Shown here: positions 57,997-64,000 of the stretch, piece after piece
Position numbering within the stretch: position 1 is the first letter of the stretch
Layout: every line of letters starts with the position of its first letter
DNA from: Shimia sp047124445
GTDB lineage: Bacteria > Pseudomonadota > Alphaproteobacteria > Rhodobacterales > Rhodobacteraceae
DNA length: 64,000 nt
Reading direction: 5' to 3'
NCBI RefSeq assembly: GCF_047124445.1
Contig: NZ_CP138921.1
Coordinates: 558,001-622,000 of the forward strand
The notes under the pieces: generated by a model
What the model was told of the DNA's origin: nothing
Seen by the model: only the letters and a program-made list of their open reading frames with translations
Database searches by the model: none
Translations under genes and position numbers: made by a program

Positions 57997-59301
57997 CTAG
58001 AGCGGGCGGATTTTCAGATCGGTGATCCGGTTGGCCTCGCGTCCGGTGACCTCAAAACGGAAGCCGTGGAAGGAGAAAACCTGTCCCACGGTGGGGATCA
58101 TCTGCGCTTCATGGATGACCAGACCGGCGATGGTGTTGGCCTCATCATCGGGCAGGGACCAATCGGTGGCGCGATTGAGATCGCGGATGGTCATGGCGCC
58201 TTCGATCAGGAACTGACCGTCCTCGGATTTGCGGATCGGATGATCGGTGTCCTCGTCAAACTCGTCGGTGATTTCGCCCACGATTTCTTCGAGGATGTCT
58301 TCGAGTGTGATCAGACCTTGCAGGGAGCCGTATTCATCCACCACCAGCGCAAAGTGGGCATGGCGGCGCAGGAACTCGCGCATCTGGTCATCCAGCGAGG
58401 TGGTCTCCGGCACGAAGTAAGGCTCTTTGGCAACTTCGGTGAGGTCGAAGGCCAGCAGATCACGCGCGTTGGTCTCTTCCTGCACGGCGCGGGTGTACAT
58501 GCTGCGGAACAGGTCTTTGGCGTGCACCACGCCGATGATGTTTTCCTGATCGTCTTTGTAGACCGGCAGGCGGGTGTGGTTGCTTTCCAGACATTGTTTG
58601 AGAATGTCGGCAGGCGCGTCATCTGCGTTAATCATCTCGATGCCGGAGCGGTGCAGCATGATCTCTTCAACAACGCGGTCAGACAGGTCCAGCGCGCCCA
58701 AGATACGGTCGCGGTCTTCTTTTTCCACGATGCCTTCAGAGTGACCAAGCTGAATGGCGCCGGCGATCTCTTCGCGCACGGCGAGCACTTGGCTGTCTGG
58801 GTCGGTTTCCACACCAAACAGGCGCAGTACGCCACGTACCAGCACGCGCACGGCGGATACGATGGGGGAGAACAGCGTTACGATCAGGCTGATCGGGCTG
58901 GCCACTGTGGAGGCGGCGTCTTCGGGGCGGGTGATGGCGTAGGTTTTGGGCAGCACCTCGGCAAAGATCAGCACGAGGAGCGTCATGACCAACGTCGCCA
59001 GAGCCACGCCGCCCTCGCCAAAGGCACGGGTGAAGAGCGCGGTGGCCAGAGAGGTTGCGAGGATGTTCACGAGGTTGTTGCCCAGCAGAACGGAACCGAT
59101 CAGCCGTTCACTGTCTTCGGTGATGTTGAGCGCCCGTTGCGCACCGCGGCTGCCTTTGTCAGCCTGCGCGCGCAGTTTGCCACGTGAGGCCGCCGTCAGC
59201 GCGGTTTCGGAGCCGGAGAAGAAGGCAGACATCATCAGCAAAAAGAAAATCACGCCAGCGGTGATCCAGAATGCGGTGTCAAAAGTTGTGGTGGGCTCCA
59301 T
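57997..59301 (-). CDS. CNNM/CorC-like (HlyC) membrane protein with CBS pair
   Basis: Protein of 434 residues in the DUF21-CBS-CorC_HlyC order. The DUF21 membrane part (about 1-190) contains AFFSGSETALTAASRGKLRAQAD. The two CBS domains (about 200-320) include HTRLPVYKDDQENIIGVVHAKDL and HAHFALVVDEYGSLQGLITLEDILEEIVGEI. The CorC_HlyC domain ends the protein. These proteins are linked to magnesium or sodium transport or tolerance. Start ATG 59301 follows AGAGGA; a GTG 24 bp upstream is possible. In several Rhodobacterales it clusters near xerD, as it does here within 3 kb. Confidence 0.92.
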   Translation of the reverse strand: MEPTTTFDTAFWITAGVIFFLLMMSAFFSGSETALTAASRGKLRAQADKGSRGAQRALNITEDSERLIGSVLLGNNLVNILATSLATALFTRAFGEGGVALATLVMTLLVLIFAEVLPKTYAITRPEDAASTVASPISLIVTLFSPIVSAVRVLVRGVLRLFGVETDPDSQVLAVREEIAGAIQLGHSEGIVEKEDRDRILGALDLSDRVVEEIMLHRSGIEMINADDAPADILKQCLESNHTRLPVYKDDQENIIGVVHAKDLFRSMYTRAVQEETNARDLLAFDLTEVAKEPYFVPETTSLDDQMREFLRRHAHFALVVDEYGSLQGLITLEDILEEIVGEITDEFDEDTDHPIRKSEDGQFLIEGAMTIRDLNRATDWSLPDDEANTIAGLVIHEAQMIPTVGQVFSFHGFRFEVTGREANRITDLKIRPL

Positions 59302-59441
59302 GGGGTCCTCTGAAATCTCAATCACTTAGGTTTATGGGGGCGCAATGGGGCCGGATCAAGAGGGCGTGAAGCCCTTAAGCCTTCTTTAGGTGGTTTGATC
59401 TAAGGGGGCGCGCAGTTCAAACACAAATGGAGTGGGATCCA

Positions 59442-60143
59442 ATGAAAGCTTTTGTATTTGCCGCCCTCGCGCTGCCGACCGTTGCTATGGCCGATGGGGC
59501 CAGCGTGTCCTTCCTGACCGAAGATTATGCGCCGTATTCCTGGATGGAAGATGGTCAGGCCAAGGGGCACGGGATTGATCTGATCAACGAAGTGGCGGAG
59601 CGCGCGGCGCTGTCGCATTCGGTGGAGATCACAAAATGGACGCGTGCGATTGCGTTGGCCGAGAAAGATGCGAGCACTTGCGTGTTCTCCACTGCGCGCA
59701 CTGCGGAGCGGGAAGCCAAGTTCCAGTGGGCTGGTCCGATGTATGTCGAAGGCACCTACTTGATCCAGAAGTCCGGTGCGAATGCGGATGTGTCTTCGCT
59801 GGAGCAAGCGCTGACCAAGTCGATTGGCACGCAGGTGGGCGATTTCACAATTGATCTTCTGGAAGAGCTGGGGGCGGCAAAAGTGGATGCGGCACCTGAT
59901 CTGGACAAAACCATGAAGAAGCTGGCGGCAGGCCGGTTGGACTATGTGATCCTGGGGCAGGAGAGCGCCAATGCGCTGACCGCCGAGGATGCCGGTCTGG
60001 AAATTGCCATGGAAGTGTCGCGTGATGAGTACTACATCGCCTGCTCTCATGACACGCCAGCGGCCGTCGTGGCCGAGATTGACGCCGCAATGGATTCTCT
60101 CATGGCGGACGGCACACAGGCGGAGATTGTATCGCGTTACTGA
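59442..60143 (+). CDS. Periplasmic solute-binding protein (SBP_bac_3), copy 1
   Basis: Protein of 233 residues with a signal peptide (KAFVFAALALPTVAMA) and the bacterial extracellular solute-binding family 3 fold. FLTEDYAPYSWMEDGQAKGHGIDLINEV and VFSTARTAEREAKFQWAGPM are typical. It is about as long as, and clearly similar to, the next gene, so the two arose by duplication. No ABC permease or ATPase is near, so it may serve another system or a sensor. Start ATG 59442. A strong terminator follows. Confidence 0.87.
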   Translation: MKAFVFAALALPTVAMADGASVSFLTEDYAPYSWMEDGQAKGHGIDLINEVAERAALSHSVEITKWTRAIALAEKDASTCVFSTARTAEREAKFQWAGPMYVEGTYLIQKSGANADVSSLEQALTKSIGTQVGDFTIDLLEELGAAKVDAAPDLDKTMKKLAAGRLDYVILGQESANALTAEDAGLEIAMEVSRDEYYIACSHDTPAAVVAEIDAAMDSLMADGTQAEIVSRY

Positions 60144-60171
60144 CGCAACCTCACCACGAGAAGATTGTGGC

Positions 60172-60201
60172 AAAGTCGGGGCAAATGCCCCGACTTTTTT
60201 T
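60172..60201 (+). terminator. Intrinsic terminator between the two binding-protein genes
   Basis: Perfect 11-bp stem AAAGTCGGGGC (60172-60182) and GCCCCGACTTT (60187-60197), loop AAAT, with seven T's. Confidence 0.93.
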
Positions 60202-60315
60202 ATTGGGTTTCAGCGACTTGTGATTTTATCTGTGCGCAAATGTCGCACGTTTACTTTGCCTTCAGACATGCGACGCAGAACCGGGGGCAGAGATTTAAAG
60301 CGAGGAAATCCACTA

Positions 60316-61017
60316 ATGAAAACTCTAGCACTCTGCGCATTGGCCCTGTCCACTGCAACCGTCGCACAGGCCGCGGACGTGAAGTTTTTTACGGAAGACT
60401 ATGCCCCTTACAACTACGTCGAAAACGGTGAGCTGACCGGCCACGGTGTGGACATCATCAACGAGGCGCTGTCGCGCTCTGGTGTGTCCGCCGAGATGGA
60501 AGTGACCAAGTGGTCGCGCGCCATCACCCTGGCAGAGCAGGACGCCAACACCTGCGTCTTCACCACCGCGCGCACGCCGGAGCGTGAAGACCGCTTCAAC
60601 TGGGCGGGCCCAATGTATTCAGAGGCGATCTATCTGATCCAGAAGCCGGGCGCGAACGGCGACGTGACTTCTGTTGAACAGGCGCTGACCAAGAAGGTTG
60701 GCACGCAGACCGGCGATTTTGCCGTGGCGCTGTTGGACCGTCTGGGTGCAAGCGACATTGACCTGGCACCGGATGCCGAAATGACGCTGAAGAAGCTGGG
60801 CGCGGGCCGTGTGGATTACATGGTGGCGCTGGAATCTGCAGCGGCTGTGGCAATTGAAGACGGCGGTTTTGAAATTGCCATGGAAATTTCCCGGAACGAA
60901 TTCTTCCTGGCGTGCTCCAAGACCACCGATGAGTCCGTGATTGCCCGCATGGACGAAGCCATTGACTCAATCCTCGCTGACGGTACTCAAGAAGCCTTTG
61001 TAGCGAAGTACGACTAA
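60316..61017 (+). CDS. Periplasmic solute-binding protein (SBP_bac_3), copy 2
   Basis: Protein of 233 residues with signal peptide KTLALCALALSTATVAQA. It matches copy 1 along its whole length: FFTEDYAPYNYVENGELTGHGVDIINEA, TKWSRAITLAEQDANTCVFTTART, WAGPMYSEAIYLIQKPGAN. More than half the residues agree by eye. A terminator lies between the two, so they are transcribed apart. The amino-acid or other ligand is unknown; no transporter genes are near. Divergence between the copies suggests different ligands. Confidence 0.87.
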   Translation: MKTLALCALALSTATVAQAADVKFFTEDYAPYNYVENGELTGHGVDIINEALSRSGVSAEMEVTKWSRAITLAEQDANTCVFTTARTPEREDRFNWAGPMYSEAIYLIQKPGANGDVTSVEQALTKKVGTQTGDFAVALLDRLGASDIDLAPDAEMTLKKLGAGRVDYMVALESAAAVAIEDGGFEIAMEISRNEFFLACSKTTDESVIARMDEAIDSILADGTQEAFVAKYD

Positions 61018-61040
61018 GTCTCCTTTGAGACGACGTCGGG

Positions 61041-61067
61041 AAGGCCGGGCCATGTGCCCGGCCTTTT
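61041..61067 (+). terminator. Intrinsic terminator of binding-protein copy 2
   Basis: Perfect 10-bp stem AAGGCCGGGC (61041-61050) and GCCCGGCCTT (61056-61065), loop CATGT, then TT. It lies 23 bp after the stop. Confidence 0.88.
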
Positions 61068-61144
61068 GTTGTCTGACGGTCATGTGATTGGCGCTTTGGG
61101 CTGGACGTCGTAAACCTGCGGCAAAGGCATCACGGAGGCGGGCA

Positions 61145-61963
61145 GTGCGACATCAGGATCTGGGAGAGTTGGCGGGGCCGGTGCTGTTGTTTGGCGGGCC
61201 GTATTCCAATTTGCAGGCAACGGAGGCTGTTCTGGCGCAGGCAGAGGTGCTCGGAGTGCCATCTGGAAACGTGATTTGCACCGGCGACGTGGTGGCTTAT
61301 TGCGCGCAGCCAGCGGAGACGGTTGCGGTCGTGCGCGCGGCGCAGGCTGTTGTCGTGGCGGGCAACTGTGAAAAGCAGCTGGCGGCCAATGCACTGGATT
61401 GCGGCTGTGGATTTGAAGCAGGCACAACCTGCGATCTGTTGTCGGCGGGATGGTACGCGCATGCGAATGCAGAGATCGACGCGGAGGCGCGGCGCTGGAT
61501 GGCGGGATTGCCGGATGTGGTGAGGTTTCAGCAGGGTGGCGCGCGCGTGGCAGTGATCCATGGCGGGGTGACCGACGTGGCGCGGTTTGTGTTTGCGGTG
61601 TCGCCGGAGGCTGTGTTTGTCGAGGAGCTTGCCGCGCTTGAGGCACTGGTGGGGCCGGTGGATGTTGTGATCGCGGGGCACTCCGGTATCGCGTTTCAGC
61701 GGCAGGTTGGCGGCGTCACATGGATCAATGCCGGGGCTGTTGGCATGCCGGAACACGATGGGCGGCAGGAAACGCGGTTTGTGGTTTTGCAGGGTGGTGC
61801 GGCGGAGATCAGAGCGTTGACCTATGATGCGGAGGCCGCGCAGGCTGCGATGCAGGCCGTGGGGCTGACGCAGGGCTATGATCGTGCGTTGCTCAGTGGC
61901 TACTGGCCGTCTGAAGATGTGCTGCCTCAGGCGTTGCGCTTGCCATCTTTGGCCAAAGGGTGA
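61145..61963 (+). CDS. Metallophosphoesterase-fold protein with altered first metal motif
   Basis: Protein of 272 residues of the calcineurin-like fold. The usual first motif D-x-H (as in SDIHGN) reads LLFGGPYSNLQATEAVL, so the Asp is Gly and the His is Tyr. Later motifs are VICTGDVVAYC (GD-like), VVVAGNCEKQLA (GN), VIHGGVTD (His) and VIAGHSGIAFQRQVG, where the usual second His is missing. VTWINAGAVGMPEHDGRQE is well kept. Metal binding is doubtful, so it may be regulatory or use a different metal set. The GTG at 61145 has GGAGG upstream. Convergent with xerD; the coding ends overlap by 37 bp. Confidence 0.78.
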   Translation: MRHQDLGELAGPVLLFGGPYSNLQATEAVLAQAEVLGVPSGNVICTGDVVAYCAQPAETVAVVRAAQAVVVAGNCEKQLAANALDCGCGFEAGTTCDLLSAGWYAHANAEIDAEARRWMAGLPDVVRFQQGGARVAVIHGGVTDVARFVFAVSPEAVFVEELAALEALVGPVDVVIAGHSGIAFQRQVGGVTWINAGAVGMPEHDGRQETRFVVLQGGAAEIRALTYDAEAAQAAMQAVGLTQGYDRALLSGYWPSEDVLPQALRLPSLAKG

Positions 61964-62880
61964 TGGGTGGTGACCAACTCGCGCAGGCGTTCATCCAACA
62001 CGTGGGTGTAGATTTCGGTGGTCGCCACATCTGCGTGTCCTAGGAGTGTCTGAATGACCCGCAGGTCGGCGCCGTTGGCCAAGAGGTGGGTCGCAAAAGC
62101 GTGGCGCAGCGTGTGCGGCGTGACTTTGGCCGGGGAGACACAGGCAGCGACGGCGAGGTCTTTGATCAGCATATAGAAACGGTGCCGGGTCAGATGGCCC
62201 GAAGCGCCGCGAGATGGGAAGAGGAAACGCGAGGCGGGTTTGCCTTTGGAGCGGGCGATGTCCTCCGCGGCGTCCCGGCAAGTGAGCCAGGCCGCAAGTG
62301 CGTCCCGCGCCGGCGGGGAGAGCGGCACCATGCGCTCTTTGCCGCCTTTGCCCATCACCAGAAGCATTTGCGGATCGCCGCGCGCTGCGGAAACCGGCAG
62401 GCTGACCAATTCGGTCACGCGCATGCCTGTGGCGTAGAGCAGTTCCATCAGGCAGGTATTGCGCAGGCGGTCATCGGCGCTGCGCCCGTGAGTGCGGGCG
62501 GCGGCGAGCAAGCCGTCCACCTCGGTGACTTCCAGCGTTTTTGGCAGGCGTTTGGCGCGGCCGGGGCCTTTGATTTGAATTGCCGGGTTGTCGTTCCGCC
62601 AACCTTCTTCAAAGGCGAACCTGTAGAGCTGTTTGATGGCGGAGAGGCGGCGGGCGCGGGTGGATTGAGCGAGGCCCTGAGCGTCACAGAAAAGCAAGTA
62701 GTCTTCGATGTCGGATTGAGACAGGGCGTCAAAGCTGTGGGATTTGCCGTGGGCCCAGGTGGCGAAGTCGCGCAGGTCGCGGGCGTAGGCAGCCTGGGTG
62801 TTGGGCGACGCACCAAGTTCGGCGGCTTGTGCTTCCAAAAAGGTGGCAATCCATTGCAGCCTGTCAGCAGGTGCCGTCAT
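61927..62880 (-). CDS. xerD: Tyrosine recombinase XerD
   Basis: Site-specific recombinase of 317 residues that resolves chromosome dimers at dif with XerC. The N-terminal SAM-like domain (LQWIATFLEAQAAELGASPNTQAAYARDL) is followed by the catalytic domain. Catalytic residues are Arg in YATGMRVTELVSLPV, Lys in GKGGKERMVPL, His-x-x-Arg in TPHTLRHAFATHLLANGADL, His in LLGHADVATTEIYTHV, and the Tyr nucleophile in that same segment. It overlaps the metallophosphoesterase-fold gene end-to-end by 37 bp. Confidence 0.93.
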   Translation of the reverse strand: MTAPADRLQWIATFLEAQAAELGASPNTQAAYARDLRDFATWAHGKSHSFDALSQSDIEDYLLFCDAQGLAQSTRARRLSAIKQLYRFAFEEGWRNDNPAIQIKGPGRAKRLPKTLEVTEVDGLLAAARTHGRSADDRLRNTCLMELLYATGMRVTELVSLPVSAARGDPQMLLVMGKGGKERMVPLSPPARDALAAWLTCRDAAEDIARSKGKPASRFLFPSRGASGHLTRHRFYMLIKDLAVAACVSPAKVTPHTLRHAFATHLLANGADLRVIQTLLGHADVATTEIYTHVLDERLRELVTTHHPLAKDGKRNA

Positions 62881-62883
62881 AGA

Positions 62884-64000
62884 TCAGCCTCGGGTGTCCA
62901 AAAGCGCCACTTGCAGCGCGGCGCGGCGGGCGGTGTCCTCCAGTCCGACGGCGCGGAAGGTGGCGAGGGCTTCAGTCAAGGCACCGAGGTTTCCAGCGGC
63001 GCCGTCATCCATGAGTTCCATCGCCGTCAGCAGGCTTTCGCCCAGTTGGCCACGGGCCAGCATGGTGGAGATTTCCTGCGGCACACCGGCATCGTGGAAG
63101 GCGTCGGCAATGGCGCGGTGCACTGGATCGGTGGGAGTGCGCGGCGGCGTGCCAAGGGCCAGTCCGGCGAGGAAGTCGCGTGGGCCAGAGCGGGCGGCGC
63201 GTTCGTAGTCGGAGGACAACAGCGCGATGTCACGGGCTAGACGGGCGGTGACGCCTTGGAGTGGCAGCTGCAATAGTTGCGGGCCATAAAGGCGGGCAAA
63301 GGGCACTTCGAGGTGGACCTGCTGCATGGCGGCCCAGGCTTGGGGCAGCGTGTCAGAAACGTCGCGGATGTCTTGCGCGGTCATGGCGCGGTCAAAAGCT
63401 TGCAGCGCTGCGACGCGGTCCCAGATCATGCCGGAGGCTGAGGGGGAGCCTTCCGTGTAAATGCCAAGCAGGGCGTTTTCATGCAGCGCAGAGGTGCGCG
63501 CGAGGCGCTCGGCGGCTTCTAGCTGCGCTTTCCAGCCGGCGGTGTCGCGCAGGTCTGCATGGGCATAGGGGCGTGGCAGGCGGGCGGCGGTTTGGCCTTC
63601 GCCAATGGCCTCATATAGGCGGAACTTGAGAGGGTCGGGGCCGTTGGCGGCCACCAGAAGCGGTTCGCCCTCAAACAGTTCTGGATCGAGAAAGCGCAGA
63701 AGCAGGGCGTCCATTTCCTCTGAAATCAGACCAAGGGCCTTGGCGGTGTCCAGCGTGAGCGCGGCAGCGCGCCAATCGCCTGCGCGGGCGGTGCAGAAAA
63801 TGCGAGAGGCGTAGTCCGTTGCCAGATGCGGCGCGGCCATGAGGGCCTCACAGGCGCGGGTTTCCTGGCCCATCAGGAGGGTGACATCAAACCAGCGTTT
63901 GAACAGCGACGGCGTGGTGGGGCCTGCGCGTTCAAGCAGGGCTTCGGCCTGTTCCAATGCACCCATCTCGACCAGTTTGTCGACGCGGGCCAGCAGGAGT
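62884..64000 (-). CDS. Large helical-repeat protein of unknown function, partial
   Basis: At least 372 residues; the frame stays open to the right edge, so the N-terminus is outside. It is rich in Ala, Leu and Glu helices such as LEQAEALLERAGPTTPSLFKRWFDVTLLMGQETRACEALM and DWRAAALTLDTAKALGLIS, compatible with TPR-like repeats. I recognise no catalytic motif. An ATG at 63966 is in frame but upstream codons (LLARVDKLVE) read on naturally, so it is probably internal. It ends 4 bp before xerD starts, so the two are likely co-transcribed. Confidence 0.75.
   Translation of the reverse strand, partial: LLLARVDKLVEMGALEQAEALLERAGPTTPSLFKRWFDVTLLMGQETRACEALMAAPHLATDYASRIFCTARAGDWRAAALTLDTAKALGLISEEMDALLLRFLDPELFEGEPLLVAANGPDPLKFRLYEAIGEGQTAARLPRPYAHADLRDTAGWKAQLEAAERLARTSALHENALLGIYTEGSPSASGMIWDRVAALQAFDRAMTAQDIRDVSDTLPQAWAAMQQVHLEVPFARLYGPQLLQLPLQGVTARLARDIALLSSDYERAARSGPRDFLAGLALGTPPRTPTDPVHRAIADAFHDAGVPQEISTMLARGQLGESLLTAMELMDDGAAGNLGALTEALATFRAVGLEDTARRAALQVALLDTRG

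Noticed and set aside
57901..59187. Plus-strand open frame of 428 codons opposite the CorC-like gene
   Set aside because: Antisense of a clear DUF21-CBS protein; the translation has repetitive His/Asp/Gly patterns and no ribosome site.
61041..61067. Possible mobile-element end or attachment site near xerD
   Set aside because: The inverted repeat is an ordinary terminator. XerD here is the housekeeping enzyme, and no dif-like or att repeat is seen.
1..64000. CRISPR arrays, insertion sequences, prophage, toxin-antitoxin or restriction genes
   Set aside because: No regularly spaced repeats, transposase, integrase other than XerD, phage structural genes or defence nucleases were found.

Overview
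The window is a chromosomal segment of a marine alphaproteobacterium of the Rhodobacterales (Roseobacter group). The evidence is gene content and order: an rpmF-plsX-fabH-ihfA-MerR block, argS-SPOR-nagZ-scpA-scpB, the long two-domain Dcd, the convergent or divergent tyrS/anmK neighbourhood, and intergenic double-hairpin elements ending in a GAGATATTTTGG-like tail. Genus cannot be fixed from the sequence alone. Coding density is high. I see no rRNA, prophage, insertion sequence or CRISPR array, and one tRNA (Pro, GGG anticodon).

Layout. 1-9.9 kb: xthA (cut by the left edge), a DMT transporter, an IscA/ErpA-type Fe-S protein, dgt, argS, then a tightly packed SPOR-nagZ-scpA-scpB run, a small unknown gene and dcd. 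9.9-15 kb (minus strand): tRNA-Pro, a MerR-type regulator with a very long acidic tail, ihfA, fabH, plsX, rpmF and a YceD/DUF177 gene, the last divergent from a BamE-like lipoprotein. 15.5-24.3 kb: an OlsB-like acyltransferase, an Uup-type ABC-F ATPase, a large leucine-rich-repeat protein, an MFS transporter, a secreted lysozyme-like protein and a secreted sulfatase. 24.4-34.2 kb: prs, a small isomerase/hydrolase pair, an orphan RNA ligase, a serine hydrolase, then a minus-strand run of GT25-like transferase, HAD, MaoC, ribF, YcgN, threonine aldolase and a small unknown gene. 34.3-46 kb: an Ada-like Cys protein, an SDR, tyrS, a LuxR-HTH/alpha-beta-hydrolase fusion, a small membrane protein, anmK, a DUF985 cupin, a hydrolase, an NTF2-like protein, an NAD-dependent epimerase, an exporter/Lrp pair and a protease-inhibitor-like protein.

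46-51 kb holds the most unusual material. An Lrp/AsnC regulator is divergent from a 591-residue protein that joins a MOSC (mARC/YcbX-like) molybdenum domain to a complete flavin/NAD reductase and a 2Fe-2S ferredoxin. Three perfect inverted repeats with centres about 10 and 21.5 bp apart lie between the two genes. Next comes an apparent Ldt - cytochrome c - multicopper oxidase operon. 51-64 kb: a chemoreceptor, a histidine kinase with a translationally coupled stand-alone receiver, eno, a DMT transporter, a CorC-like CBS protein, two tandem orphan solute-binding proteins, a metallophosphoesterase-fold protein with a degenerate first metal motif, xerD and a partial unknown gene.

Much of the window is housekeeping: translation (argS, tyrS, L32, tRNA-Pro), nucleotides (dgt, dcd, prs), lipid synthesis (plsX, fabH), cell-wall recycling (nagZ, anmK) and chromosome dynamics (scpAB, ihfA, xerD). 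The accessory genes sit as single genes or short operons between them. The strongest candidates for undescribed biology are the Lrp/flavo-MOSC locus, the HTH-hydrolase fusion, two long poly-C tracts inside genes, and the two families of short dispersed intergenic repeats.
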